A stretch of 64,000 nt of DNA from Streptomyces mashuensis (GTDB lineage Bacteria > Actinomycetota > Actinomycetes > Streptomycetales > Streptomycetaceae), in contig NZ_BNBD01000008.1 of the NCBI RefSeq assembly GCF_014654785.1, forward strand, positions 62,001 to 126,000. The letters are read 5' to 3'. Shown here piece by piece: positions 49,624-58,467 of this stretch (position 1 is the first letter of the stretch; each line of letters opens with the position of its first letter). The translations under genes and the position numbers were made by a program. The notes under the pieces were generated by a model. The model was not told the origin of the DNA. It saw only the letters and a program-made list of their open reading frames with translations, and ran no database searches.

Positions 49624-50409
49624 TCAGCGCCTGCTGCTCGTGAGGACCGCGAACGGGGCGCCGAAGGGGTCGAGGACCATGCCCATGCGTCCGGAGCCGG
49701 GGGCGTCCATCGCCCCGATGACGACGGTGGCGCCGTGGTCGGCGGCCGCGGCCAGCGTGGTGTCGCAGTCGTCGGTCTCGAAGTAGGGGTGCCACTCGGA
49801 GCGGGCCCCGGCCGCCCGGTGTTCCCCGGGCAGCTGCATGAGGCCGCCGTGCACGGCGTCCGGGCCGGCGCCCGCCGGCCCGGCGACGGCGTACTGGAGG
49901 CCGCCGCCCACCGGCAGGTCCCTGATGTCCCAGGGCAGGACGGAGCAGTAGAACGCCCTGGCCGCCGCCAGGTCCGTCGTGTACAGCTCGACGAGGCCGG
50001 CCGAGCCGGGGGCGTTGACCAGGTCCAGTCCCTGCACGTCCCCGGCCTGCCAGACGGCGAACTCGGCGCCGGTGGGGTCGGTGAAGCCGGCCGCCCGGCC
50101 GGCGGTGAAGACGTCGCCCGGCGGCATGCGCACGGTGCCGCCGGCCCGCTCCACGGCCTTGGCGGTGGCGTCGGCGTCGGCCGTGCGGAAGTACACCGTC
50201 CAGGCCGGGCCGGCGCCCTCCTCCGTCAGCGGTCCGACGCCGGCGACGGTCCTGCCGCCCAGGCGGAAGAAGCCGTAGCCGACGGCGGGGCCGGCCGAGG
50301 CGTACTCCCAGCCGAAGACCGCGCTGTAGAAGGAGATGGCGCCGTCGATGTCGGGGGTGCCGAGGTCGAGCCAGGCCGGTGCGCCGGGGAGGTGGGTGGA
50401 CGTCAGCAT
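49624..50409 (-). CDS. Two-domain VOC (glyoxalase/bleomycin-resistance fold) protein
   Basis: 261 residues from ATG 50409, 7 bases after AAAGGG. Two beta-alpha-beta-beta-beta modules: residues 10-125 (GAPAWLDLGTPDIDGAISFY, TVYFRTADADATAKAVERAG, RAAGFTDPTGAEFAVWQ) and 135-255 (GLVELYTTDLAAARAFYCSV, HPYFETDDCDTTLAAAADHG, GMVLDPFGAPFAVL). Metal ligands are not obviously all kept. This subgroup is common in Streptomyces, often tied to antibiotic resistance or hydroxylation; no ligand can be named. Confidence 0.9.
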   Translation of the reverse strand: MLTSTHLPGAPAWLDLGTPDIDGAISFYSAVFGWEYASAGPAVGYGFFRLGGRTVAGVGPLTEEGAGPAWTVYFRTADADATAKAVERAGGTVRMPPGDVFTAGRAAGFTDPTGAEFAVWQAGDVQGLDLVNAPGSAGLVELYTTDLAAARAFYCSVLPWDIRDLPVGGGLQYAVAGPAGAGPDAVHGGLMQLPGEHRAAGARSEWHPYFETDDCDTTLAAAADHGATVVIGAMDAPGSGRMGMVLDPFGAPFAVLTSSRR

Positions 50410-50491
50410 CGGGTGCCCTTTCGGCCGCAGGAGCGCGTCGGCTCCCAGCATGGCAGGGGGCGCGGACGATCCCGCCGAGGCACGGGCGCGG

Positions 50492-51445
50492 TCAGCGCCC
50501 GGCCGGGCGGTGTTCCCCCTCCCCCAGTTCGGAGGCGTACGGCGGTTGGGCCCCGGCGCGGGAGCAGGTGAGCGCGGCGGCGCGGGCGGCGAAGGTCAGG
50601 ACGTCGCGCCACTGGTCCGCGGTCAGGGCGGGGGTGGCGGTGAGCGCGCCGTGGTGGTCGAGGCGGTGCAGCAGCGCGGCGTTGACGGTGTCTCCGGCTC
50701 CGATCGTGTCGACGACGTCGACGTCCACGCCGGGGACGGACAGTTCGAGGCCGTCGCGGGTGCGGACGGTCAGGCCGGCGCCGCCCCGGGTGAGCACCAC
50801 CGCGTACGGGCCCGACGCGAGCCACTCGTTGACGGCGGCCGCGACGTCGGCGGACTCGGCGAGCCAGGCCGCGTCCTCCTCCGACAGCTTGAGCAGGGTG
50901 GTGTGGGGCAGCCAGGAGCGGAAGCGGGCCCGGTGGGCGTCGGCGCCCGGGAGGAGGCCGGGCCGGATGTTCGGGTCGAGGGCGGTGAACAGGCCGGCGC
51001 CGGCCGCGCGGCGCAGCAGCTCCTCGTAGGCCGTGGCCCCGGGCTCCAGGGCGAGGGAGCAGGTGCCGAAGGAGATGGCGCGCGCTGCTGCGGGCAGTGC
51101 GGCCGGGAGCCGGAAGAGGCGGTCGGCGGTGCCTTCCGCGTGGAAGGTGTACGTGGCGGAGCCGCCGTCGGCGATGTGTGCCACGGCGAGGGTGGTGGGT
51201 TCGGGGCCGCGCTGGACCAGGGTGGTGTCCACGCCGTCCGCCGTGAGGGCGCGCAGGAGGGCTTCGCCGAAGTGGTCGGTGGACAGCCGGGAGCAGAAGG
51301 CGGTGGGGGAACCGAGGCGGGCGAGGGCGACGGCGGTGTTGTAGGGGCCGCCGCCGCGCCGGGGCAGCAGGGCGGGCAGCTCGTCGTCGGTGGCGGGCCC
51401 GGCGGGGACGAGGTCGATGAGCGCTTCCCCGGCGACGATGATCAT
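50492..51445 (-). CDS. PfkB-family sugar kinase (fructokinase-like)
   Basis: 317 residues from ATG 51445. The ribokinase fold shows GEALIDLVP, the substrate region RRGGGPYNTAVALARLG, LDPNIRPGLL, KLSEEDAAWL, and the ATP motif DTIGAGDTVNAALL, where GAGD provides the anion hole and the catalytic Asp. A fructose or other ketohexose is the likely substrate. No sugar transporter or regulator sits next to it; it lies 58 bases upstream of the LysR gene stop, same strand. Confidence 0.92.
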   Translation of the reverse strand: MIIVAGEALIDLVPAGPATDDELPALLPRRGGGPYNTAVALARLGSPTAFCSRLSTDHFGEALLRALTADGVDTTLVQRGPEPTTLAVAHIADGGSATYTFHAEGTADRLFRLPAALPAAARAISFGTCSLALEPGATAYEELLRRAAGAGLFTALDPNIRPGLLPGADAHRARFRSWLPHTTLLKLSEEDAAWLAESADVAAAVNEWLASGPYAVVLTRGGAGLTVRTRDGLELSVPGVDVDVVDTIGAGDTVNAALLHRLDHHGALTATPALTADQWRDVLTFAARAAALTCSRAGAQPPYASELGEGEHRPAGR

Positions 51446-51503
51446 GACGGGTGGGGCCTTTCGTCAGGGCTGGGTGAGGACGGTGAACGGTGCGGGAGCC
51501 GGC

Positions 51504-52379
51504 TCACGTCGCGAGCTCGCGTGCGGCCCGTACGAGCGACGGCAGCGGTGGCGCGGTGGAGTCCGCGCGCCACACGAGGTCGAGGTCGAAGCGCGGCAGG
51601 TCGTCACGGACGCGCAGGGCGGTGGTGCCCGGCGGCAGGTGGCGGGCCAGGGTCTGTGGCACGGCGGTGAAGGTCCGTTCGTCCAGGACCAGGTGGCGGA
51701 AGCCGGGCACGGGCTCCTCCTCGACCGGGAAGTGTTCGCCCGTCGCGCGCAGTGCGGCGAGGAGCGCGTCGTGGAAGGCGGGTGCGATGTCGCGCCGGAC
51801 GGCCCGCAGCGTATCGCCGCGCAGCTCGCGCAGCGACAGCTCCTTGCGCGCGGCGAGCCGGTGGCCTGCGGCGACGACCACGACGAGGTGCTCCCGTACG
51901 AGGGTGAGGCGCGCGAGGTGCGGCAGGAGCGGGAGGCTGCGGGAGAGGGCGGCGTCGATCTCGTTCCGTTCGAGGGCGGTGGCGAGGTCGGCGGTCCACA
52001 TCTCGCGGGTCTCGACGCGGATGCCGGGGTGCCGGGCGCCCATGGCGGACAGCAGGGTGGGGACGGCCCAGTAGGCGGCGCTGGTGACGTAGCCGAGCCG
52101 GAGCGTGCCGGCCGTGCCGTGTGCGGTGCGCACGGTGCGCGCCACCAGCGCGTCGGCCTCGGCGAGCAGCTCGCGGGCCCCTTCCACGAACACCTTTCCC
52201 GGCTCGGTGAGGCGGGTGGGGCGGCGTTCGAAGAGGCGTACGCCGAGGTCGCGTTCGAGGGCGGCGATCTGCCGGCTCAGCGGCGGCTGGGCCATGTGCA
52301 GCCGGTCGGCGGCCTTCTGGAAACCGCCTTCGTCGGCCACCGCCACGACGTAGCGCAGGAGGCGCAGCTCGATCGTCAT
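51504..52379 (-). CDS. LysR family transcriptional regulator
   Basis: 291 residues from ATG 52379. The N-terminal winged helix (1-60) is standard: RLLRYVVAVADEGGFQKAAD, MAQPPLSRQIAALERDLGVR and LFERRPTRLTEPG. The rest is a periplasmic-binding-type effector domain, with GTLRLGYVTSAAYWAVPTLL at its start. It diverges from the aldo/keto reductase gene across 160 bases, so it is probably its activator. No T-N11-A site could be chosen with confidence. Confidence 0.92.
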   Translation of the reverse strand: MTIELRLLRYVVAVADEGGFQKAADRLHMAQPPLSRQIAALERDLGVRLFERRPTRLTEPGKVFVEGARELLAEADALVARTVRTAHGTAGTLRLGYVTSAAYWAVPTLLSAMGARHPGIRVETREMWTADLATALERNEIDAALSRSLPLLPHLARLTLVREHLVVVVAAGHRLAARKELSLRELRGDTLRAVRRDIAPAFHDALLAALRATGEHFPVEEEPVPGFRHLVLDERTFTAVPQTLARHLPPGTTALRVRDDLPRFDLDLVWRADSTAPPLPSLVRAARELAT

Positions 52380-52539
52380 ACCCGCAGGGTATCGGGGCGG
52401 TGCTCAACCGGTCTTGGCCAGGGGCTGCTCCCGGAGACCAGAATCGAGGGCAGGGCACCGGGGCCGTCGCCCCGCCACCCGCCTTCTTTCCTTACGGATC
52501 TCCTTACGGATCACCCTCGTCACCTCACGGAGTTCGGCC

Positions 52540-53529
52540 ATGCACGTACGCACCCTCGGTTCCCGCACCACCTCCCTGGACGTTCCGGCCCTCGGGCTGG
52601 GCTGCATGGGGATGAGCGACTACTACGCCCCCGGTGACGAGGCGGGTTCGCTCGCCACGATCCGGCGGGCGCTCGACCTGGGCGTGACGTTCCTGGACAC
52701 GGCCGACGCCTACGGTCCGTTCACGAACGAGGAGCTGGTGGGCCGGGCCGTCGCGGGCCGCAGGGACGAGGTCGTCCTCGCCACGAAGTTCGGTGTGGAG
52801 CGGCGCCCGGACGGTACGGCCGTGGGCATCAACGGGCGTCCGGAGTACGTACGGTCGGCGTGCGAGGCGTCGCTGCGGCGGCTGGGGACCGACCACATCG
52901 ACCTCTACTACCAGCACCGCATCGACCCGGCCGTCCCCGTCGAGGAGACCTGGGGTGCGATGGCGGAGCTGGTCGCCGCCGGGAAGGTGCGTCACCTCGG
53001 CATCTCGGAGGCGGCCCCGGCCACGGTCCGGCGGGCCCACGCCGTGCACCCGGTCACCGCGGGCCAGTACGAGTACTCGCTGTTCACGCGGGACATCGAG
53101 GACGCGCACCTGCCGGTCCTGCGGGAGCTGGGCATCGGCCTGGTCGCGTACAGCCCCGTCGGGCGCGGTCTGCTGACCGGTGCACCGGCCCCGCAGGCGT
53201 ACGGCGAGCGGGACTTCCGCCGCACGGCTCCCCGCTTCCAGGGCGAGAACCTCACGGCCAATCTCGCGCTCGTCGAACGCGTAAGGGCGCTGGCGGCGGC
53301 CAAGGGCGTCACGCCCGCGCAGCTGGCCCTCGCCTGGGTGCTGGCCCAGGGGCCGGACGTGACGGCCGTGCCCGGCACCAAGCGGGTGCGGTACCTGGAG
53401 GAGAACGCGGCCGCGGCGGACGTCGTGCTGACCGCGGGCGAGCTGGCCGCCCTCGAACAGGCCGTACCGCGCGGTGCGGTGGCGGGTGCCCGCTACGACG
53501 AGGGGCGGCTGGCGCAGGTCGACCTGTGA
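52540..53529 (+). CDS. Aldo/keto reductase
   Basis: 329 residues from ATG 52540. A TIM-barrel AKR with the tetrad visible: Asp in FLDTADAYGP with the Tyr that donates the proton, Lys in VLATKFGV, and His in LYYQHRIDP. The NADPH-binding C-terminal part has GVTPAQLALAWVL and AVPGTKRVRYLEEN. It resembles the AKR13/YajO-like group acting on aldehydes such as methylglyoxal. Divergent from the LysR gene that likely controls it. Confidence 0.93.
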   Translation: MHVRTLGSRTTSLDVPALGLGCMGMSDYYAPGDEAGSLATIRRALDLGVTFLDTADAYGPFTNEELVGRAVAGRRDEVVLATKFGVERRPDGTAVGINGRPEYVRSACEASLRRLGTDHIDLYYQHRIDPAVPVEETWGAMAELVAAGKVRHLGISEAAPATVRRAHAVHPVTAGQYEYSLFTRDIEDAHLPVLRELGIGLVAYSPVGRGLLTGAPAPQAYGERDFRRTAPRFQGENLTANLALVERVRALAAAKGVTPAQLALAWVLAQGPDVTAVPGTKRVRYLEENAAAADVVLTAGELAALEQAVPRGAVAGARYDEGRLAQVDL

Positions 53530-53566
53530 GGTGGCGGGCGGACCGGTCAGGGGCGAGGCGGCGCCG

Positions 53567-53932
53567 TCACTCTCCGGCCGTCGCGCCCGGCCGCAGGTCG
53601 GGGTGTTCCTCCGCCAGCCGGTCGGGCGCGGCCTGGCGCCAGGAGTCGACGAGGATGTCGCGCAGTTCGTCGAGGCCTTCCAGCGCGGCGAGCCGGACCC
53701 GGACCCACGACGAACCGGCCTCGTGCGGCGGCACCCAGAACTTCCCGGGCTCGGCGGCGATCAGCTCCGCCCGCTCGTGCCGGGGACAGCGCACGGCGAA
53801 CGACGTCTGGTCGTCGGGGACCGTGATGTACATCTTTCCCGCCACACGGAACGTGGGCATGCTCCATGCCTCCTTCTCCACGGTCTCGGGGAGGGAGAGA
53901 GCGATACGGCGGACGTCGTCGGCACTGATCAT
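53567..53932 (-). CDS. MmcQ/YjbR family protein
   Basis: 121 residues from ATG 53932 (GTG 53941 is an outer alternative). Family features: RRIALSLPETVEKEAWSMPT near the N-terminus, FRVAGKMYITVPDDQTSFAV, and GKFWVPPHEAGSSWVRVRLA. The fold is called a CyaY-like or double-wing DNA-binding domain, but the role is not established. It is tail-to-tail with the aldo/keto reductase and divergent from the lipoprotein gene. Confidence 0.9.
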   Translation of the reverse strand: MISADDVRRIALSLPETVEKEAWSMPTFRVAGKMYITVPDDQTSFAVRCPRHERAELIAAEPGKFWVPPHEAGSSWVRVRLAALEGLDELRDILVDSWRQAAPDRLAEEHPDLRPGATAGE

Positions 53933-53990
53933 GGTCACCACCGTAAGCCAGGGCGTCCACCGCCCCAGTCATGCGCACATCACAGGATAT

Positions 53991-54018
53991 GCTCACTCAA
54001 AATTCATCAAGAGTGAGC
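53991..54018. promoter_or_regulatory. Perfect 8-bp inverted repeat upstream of the lipoprotein gene
   Basis: GCTCACTC (53991-53998) and GAGTGAGC (54011-54018) flank a 12-base AT-rich spacer. A TATGCT -10 candidate (53988-53993) overlaps the left arm. The site ends 16 bases before the TTG start, so it is either an operator or an mRNA leader hairpin. Confidence 0.5.
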
Positions 54019-54034
54019 AAAGGACAGTAAAGCC

Positions 54035-54901
54035 TTGAAGGCGATACGCAAGACCGCCCTGGCGGCGACCGGACTCGTGCTCGCCCTCGGCCTGACGGCC
54101 TGTGGCGGCGGGGACGGCAAGGCGAGCGGCTCCGGCAGCGGCAACAGCAGCAGCAAGGGCGGCGAGCGCAAGGCGGTCGACGACAGCGCCGACAAGGCAC
54201 TCAAGGCGGCCGACCCGGTCACCGCCCTCAAGGCCGCCGCGGTCAAGGGTGCGCAGCAGAACACCTACCGGACCAAGGGCAAGCGAAAGACCAAGGACGG
54301 GGAGTTCACCAGCGAGGGCGTCTTCCAGGTCAAGCCGCACGCCGCCGACATGAAGGACTTCGGCGCCAGGACCGAGGACACCCCGGACGGCGTGAACCAC
54401 ATCATCAGCGTCAACGGCGTGATGTACGGCAACACGGTCGCCGTGCCGGGCAAGAAGTGGTGGAGCTTCGAACTCGGCAAGGACAAGGAGAAGGAGGTCT
54501 CCGAGCCCTTCGTGCGGATGAGCGCCGCGCTCTCCACCACCCGCGACGTGAAGAACACCGGCGTGGAGACGGTGGGCGGCCGGCGTGCCGCACACTTCCA
54601 GGGCACCGTCGTCGTCTCCGAGCTGTCCGCGTACAAGGGCGACGCCATGAAGGAGACCGACCGCGACTTCTACGCCAAGGACCTCAAGACCGAGGGCCTG
54701 GAGCAGATCCGGCTCGACGTGTGGGTCGACAAGGACGGCCTCGTCCTGAAGACCGAGGAGTCGGGCAGGAGCAACAAGGGCGAGTACCGCACGTCGGAGG
54801 AGTACAGCGGCTTCGGCGAGCCGGTGTCGGTCCAGGCTCCCCCGGCAGCCGACACGGCGGGCCTGAAGGAGTCCATGGAGGCGCTGGCCAAGAAGAAGTG
54901 A
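54035..54901 (+). CDS. LppX/LprG-like lipoprotein
   Basis: 288 residues from TTG 54035, a rare start, placed after AAGGACAG. The signal peptide ends at the lipobox LTACG (Cys near residue 23), followed by a Gly/Ser linker. The folded part (about 55-285) has VTALKAAAVKGAQQNTYRTK, GVMYGNTVAVPGKKWW and a C-terminal region with FYAKDLKTEGLEQIRLDVWV, the pattern of half-barrel lipoproteins that bind lipids or glycolipids at the membrane surface (LppX/DUF6612-like). Cargo unknown. Confidence 0.82.
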   Translation: MKAIRKTALAATGLVLALGLTACGGGDGKASGSGSGNSSSKGGERKAVDDSADKALKAADPVTALKAAAVKGAQQNTYRTKGKRKTKDGEFTSEGVFQVKPHAADMKDFGARTEDTPDGVNHIISVNGVMYGNTVAVPGKKWWSFELGKDKEKEVSEPFVRMSAALSTTRDVKNTGVETVGGRRAAHFQGTVVVSELSAYKGDAMKETDRDFYAKDLKTEGLEQIRLDVWVDKDGLVLKTEESGRSNKGEYRTSEEYSGFGEPVSVQAPPAADTAGLKESMEALAKKK

Positions 54902-54915
54902 CCGGCTTCGGCCGG
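54902..54915 (+). terminator. Short UUCG hairpin after the lipoprotein gene
   Basis: CCGGC-TTCG-GCCGG directly after the stop codon, followed by a pyrimidine-rich CCTTCCCTTC. A weak intrinsic-type terminator. A 13-bp palindrome GGGTGATTCACCC at 54951-54963 further downstream may belong to the MFS promoter. Confidence 0.5.
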
Positions 54916-55029
54916 CCTTCCCTTCATATGCAATGACTTCTCCCGTGACCGGGTGATTCACCCAGGTACGACCGTCCTTCCCCTCCCCTCACCTCCTACG
55001 GTGGGGTCACCGACCGGGCGGGAGGACGC

Positions 55030-56280
55030 ATGGAGTACCTGCGGCTCTTGCGGCAGCGCCCCGTCCTGGTCCTGTGGCTGGCGCGCAGTCTGTCCTCGCT
55101 CGGGGACCGGCTGTACGCGATGGCGGTGGTGTGGAGCGTGTGGGCGGGGACCGGGTCGGCCTCGCTCGCCGGGCTCGTGGTCCTGCTCGAGTCGCTGCCG
55201 TACGTCGTCCTCGGCACCGTGGGCCGGCGCGTCGTCGTCCGCTTCTGCTCCTACGGGGCGCTGTCCGCGGTGGACGCCGTGCGGGCGGGCGTGGCCGTGG
55301 CGCTGCCCTTCGCCTGGTCACCGGGCGTGCGGGGCACGGCCGTCGTGCTGGGCGGGGTCCTTCTCCTCGGCGTGCTGGGGGCGCTGTCCGACCCGAATGT
55401 CGAGGCGCTGGTGCCCGGCCTCGTGCAGGCCGGGCAGGTGCAGGCCGTCACGGGGCTCTTCGATCTCACCTTGCGCATGGCGCGCATCACCGGTCATGCC
55501 TGTGCCGGTGCGCTGCTGCTGGTGTTCTCCAAGCTTCAGCTGTTCGCGTGCGTGGGTGCCGCGTTCGCCGTCTCCGCGGCGGCGCTGGGCGGGATGGCCC
55601 GGTGCCTGCCCCCGCCGGTGCGGCCGGCTTCCGGCGGCGCGCGGTCGTCCGTACGCGTCCTGGCCCTGGTCCGCGACCGTCCGGGCATCGGTCTGGCGAT
55701 CGGGGTGCACGGGGCCGTGCCGTTGTGCGCCGCGGCGACGACGATCGGGCTGCCCGCACTGCTCGCCCACGGGCACGGCAGGAGCACGGGTGCCGGTGCG
55801 GACGCCGGCGCGTACGGGCTGGTCGTCGCTCTTGCGGGGATCGGCGCGCTCGTCGGCAACCCGTTCGCCGGCGCCCTGCGGCCGCGTGCCTGGCTCGCCG
55901 TCTGCTGTGCCGCGTGGGCGGTCGACGGCCTGGCGACGGTCTGCATGGCGGTGGCGGGCTCGGTGCCGGTGCTGGGGTTGCTGTGTCTGCTGTCGGGGCT
56001 GGCGGTGCCCGTGGGGACCGTCACGATGCGGGCGCGCCTGGGTGCGTACCCCCCGGCCCACCGCCTGCCGTTGATGGCCGTCGAGCACACCGCCACCCGG
56101 GCGGGCTGCGTCGCCGCGATACTTCTCGTCCCGCCGCTCGTGGACGTCTCGCCGCCGGGTGCCTTCGTCGTGGCCGGGACGGTGGTGGTGCTGCTGACGG
56201 CGGCGGTCGGGCTGCTCTCGCCGGCGACCGGTGCCGCCCTCAGCGGGCCAGCCGGCCGAGCAGGGCTGCCGCCGCCGTGA
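55030..56280 (+). CDS. Major facilitator superfamily transporter
   Basis: 416 residues from ATG 55030, 5 bases after GGGAGGA. About 12 hydrophobic helices; the first repeat starts VLVLWLARSLSSLGDRLYAM and the second is reached after a central loop near residue 205. Only weak versions of the MFS A motif are visible (GRRVVVRFCSYGALSAVDAVR). Probably a drug or metabolite exporter; substrate unknown. Its 3' end overlaps the ABC permease gene tail-to-tail by 41 bases. Confidence 0.88.
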   Translation: MEYLRLLRQRPVLVLWLARSLSSLGDRLYAMAVVWSVWAGTGSASLAGLVVLLESLPYVVLGTVGRRVVVRFCSYGALSAVDAVRAGVAVALPFAWSPGVRGTAVVLGGVLLLGVLGALSDPNVEALVPGLVQAGQVQAVTGLFDLTLRMARITGHACAGALLLVFSKLQLFACVGAAFAVSAAALGGMARCLPPPVRPASGGARSSVRVLALVRDRPGIGLAIGVHGAVPLCAAATTIGLPALLAHGHGRSTGAGADAGAYGLVVALAGIGALVGNPFAGALRPRAWLAVCCAAWAVDGLATVCMAVAGSVPVLGLLCLLSGLAVPVGTVTMRARLGAYPPAHRLPLMAVEHTATRAGCVAAILLVPPLVDVSPPGAFVVAGTVVVLLTAAVGLLSPATGAALSGPAGRAGLPPP

Positions 56281-57106
56281 TGCCCACCAGCGCCGCCAGC
56301 ACCAGCACGCCGCAGTCGGCGGCCAGATGCGCCGGCGTGCCGATGAGCAGCCCGCGCAGGGCGTCGACCTGGTAGCTGAGCGGGTTCGCCTTGCTGACGG
56401 CCTGGAGCCAGCCGGGCATCAGGACCACCGGGTAGAGGGCGTTGGAGGCGAAGAACAGGGGCATGGTGATGGCCTGGCCGATGCCCATCAGGCGGTCACG
56501 GGTCAGGACGACGGCGGCGATCGTCATCGACAGGCACGAGAAGAACGCCGAGCCGAGCACCACGACCACCGCGGCGGCCAGCAGCCGCAGCGGGTTCCAG
56601 GTGAGGGCGACGCCCATGAGCGCGGCGATCACCACGACGACCGCGCCCTGGATCACGGCCTTGACGCCGGCGGCGAACGCCTTTCCGGCCACCAGGGCGG
56701 CCCTCGGCGTGGGGGTGACCAGCAGCTTGGTGAGGACCCCGGAGTCCCGCTCCCAGATGATCATGATGCCGTAGAAGATGGCGATGAACATGGCGGACTG
56801 GGCGATGATGCCGGGTGCCAGGTAGTCCACGTAGGGGACGTCGCCGGTGGGGATCGCCTTGATCCGGCTGAAGGTCTGCCCGAAGATCAGCAGCCACAGC
56901 GCGGGCTGGACGGCGCGCGTGTACAGCTCCGCGCGGTCGTGGCGCAGCTTGCGCAGTTCGACCACACACATGGCCGTGACGCGGGCGGGCACGACCTGCC
57001 AGCCGCTGCGGGGGCGGGGCGGGTGGAGCAGCAGGTTGTACCGCTGCTCGACGGACTCGCTGCCGTCAGCCGACGCGGGATGCGGTGCGGCGGGTACGGC
57101 GGACAT
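56240..57106 (-). CDS. ABC-2 type permease (DrrB-like)
   Basis: 288 residues from ATG 57106. Six membrane helices with the ABC-2 features: PALWLLIFGQTFSRIKAI, VDYLAPGIIAQSAMFIAIFY, GVLTKLLVTPTPRAALVAGK and MPLFFASNALYPVVLMPGWL, then ANPLSYQVDALRGLL, the hallmark of the daunorubicin-resistance permease group. Its start overlaps the ATPase gene end by 41 bases, so it is translated with it. Together they form a DrrAB-type exporter repressed by the MarR regulator. Confidence 0.92.
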   Translation of the reverse strand: MSAVPAAPHPASADGSESVEQRYNLLLHPPRPRSGWQVVPARVTAMCVVELRKLRHDRAELYTRAVQPALWLLIFGQTFSRIKAIPTGDVPYVDYLAPGIIAQSAMFIAIFYGIMIIWERDSGVLTKLLVTPTPRAALVAGKAFAAGVKAVIQGAVVVVIAALMGVALTWNPLRLLAAAVVVVLGSAFFSCLSMTIAAVVLTRDRLMGIGQAITMPLFFASNALYPVVLMPGWLQAVSKANPLSYQVDALRGLLIGTPAHLAADCGVLVLAALVGITAAAALLGRLAR

Positions 57107-57932
57107 CGCCGAACTCCCCTCGCTGGTCTTCTCGCTGGTCGCCGGGCCCGTCCAGTTCGCCGCCCGCGACGTGCCGGAACACGTCCTCCAGGGACGGCGG
57201 CGGGCTCCCCTCACCCTGGTGGGCGACGAGCCCGTCCTTGAGTTCGCCGGGTGTGCCGAGCGCCCGTACCCTCCCCCGGTGCAGCAGCGCCAGGCGGTCG
57301 CAGCGCTGGTCGGCCTCCTCCATGGAGTGGGTGGTGACCAGCACCGTCATGCCCGTGGCGGCCCGGATGCCGGCGATGCGCTCCCAGACGTTGCCGCGCG
57401 CGATCGGGTCCAGGCCGATGGTCGGCTCGTCCAGCACCAGCAGCCGGGGTGCGCTGACGAGCGCCTGGGCGAGTTCGAGCAGGCGCACCATGCCGCCCGA
57501 GTACGTGGCCGCGAGCCGGTCGGCGGCGCCGGCGAGGCCCACCGCCGCCAGGGCCTGTTCCACGCGTTCGTGCCGCTCGCGCCGCGGGACGTCGAAGACC
57601 CGGGCGAACAGGTCGACGTTCTCCCGGCCCGTCAGGGCGCCGTCGGCGGACAGTTGCTGCGGTACGTAGCCCAGGAGCCGCCGCACCGCCATCTTCCGGC
57701 GGGCGGCGTCGCGGCCGAAGATCTCGATCACGCCCGGCGGCACGGGCAGCAGGGTGGTGATCGACCGCAGGGTCGTGGTCTTGCCGGCGCCGTTCGGCCC
57801 GAGCAGGCCGAACACCTCGCCCTGCTCGACGCGCAGGTCGACGCCGTCGACGGCCCTGGTCCTGCCGAAGGCGTACGTCAGCCCGGTGCAGCGGACGGCG
57901 GCCACGCCGCCGGTCCCGCCCTCTGCGCTCAT
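57066..57932 (-). CDS. ABC transporter ATP-binding protein (DrrA-like)
   Basis: 288 residues from ATG 57932, overlapping the MarR stop by 4 bases. Walker A GPNGAGKTT near residue 44, Q-loop YVPQQLSADG, signature YSGGMVRLLELAQAL (an unusual version of LSGGxRRR), Walker B LLVLDEP, H-loop VLVTTHSMEEADQ, and the DrrA-type C-terminal region LEDVFRHVAGG. It powers the neighbouring ABC-2 permease. The altered signature (GMVRLL) still keeps SGG. Confidence 0.94.
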   Translation of the reverse strand: MSAEGGTGGVAAVRCTGLTYAFGRTRAVDGVDLRVEQGEVFGLLGPNGAGKTTTLRSITTLLPVPPGVIEIFGRDAARRKMAVRRLLGYVPQQLSADGALTGRENVDLFARVFDVPRRERHERVEQALAAVGLAGAADRLAATYSGGMVRLLELAQALVSAPRLLVLDEPTIGLDPIARGNVWERIAGIRAATGMTVLVTTHSMEEADQRCDRLALLHRGRVRALGTPGELKDGLVAHQGEGSPPPSLEDVFRHVAGGELDGPGDQREDQRGEFGDVRRTRRTASRVG

Positions 57933-58396
57933 GGCACCCGCACCTCCTCGCTCCCGCGCAGCGCGTCCGCGAGCCTGTGCAGCGCGGGAAGCGCGGCCGC
58001 CAGGGCGTACCGGTCCTCCGCGGGGAGCGCCGCGACGCTCTCGCGGAACAGGCAGGCGCGCCGCGCCTCCCACTCCCCCAGCCGGTCCCGGCAGGCGGCC
58101 GTGGGGAACAGGGCCACCGCGCGGCCGTCCCGCGGGTCGCTCCTCCGGCACAGCAGCCCGCCCTCGACCAGCCCGTTGACCAGGGTGCTCACGGAATTCG
58201 CGGCCAGGCACAGCTCCTTGGCAGCCCTGGACACCCCGATCCCGGGCCGCGCCGAGACGACGCGCAGCAGTTCGGCCTCGGCGCCTCGCAGCCGTGGCGC
58301 GGGCATGGCCCGCCACAGCCTGCGCCGGGCCAGCCGGTGGATCGCCGCCAGGAGGCGGGCGAGCTCGTCGGCAGTATCGGCACCCTTTGCGGGCAT
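57929..58396 (-). CDS. MarR family transcriptional regulator
   Basis: 155 residues from ATG 58396. The winged helix is at about 35-105: LRGAEAELLRVVSARPGIGV, AAKELCLAANSVSTLVNGLV and GLLCRRSDPRDGRAVALFP. It is the first gene of the operon MarR, ATPase, permease, with 4-base and 41-base overlaps, and should repress the operon through the inverted repeat at 58406-58426. Confidence 0.93.
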   Translation of the reverse strand: MPAKGADTADELARLLAAIHRLARRRLWRAMPAPRLRGAEAELLRVVSARPGIGVSRAAKELCLAANSVSTLVNGLVEGGLLCRRSDPRDGRAVALFPTAACRDRLGEWEARRACLFRESVAALPAEDRYALAAALPALHRLADALRGSEEVRVP

Positions 58397-58405
58397 ACCG
58401 TCATT

Positions 58406-58426
58406 TTAGCTCTGTGTGCGAGCTAA
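58406..58426. promoter_or_regulatory. MarR operator: perfect 7-bp inverted repeat
   Basis: TTAGCTC (58406-58412) and GAGCTAA (58420-58426) with a 7-base spacer, 10 bases upstream of the regulator start. It is the only symmetric site in the short gap before the next gene and fits autoregulation of the MarR/ABC operon. Confidence 0.7.
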
Positions 58427-58467
58427 GGGCAGGGTCCGGGCGCGCCGACTGGGCTCTCATCCGGCCC

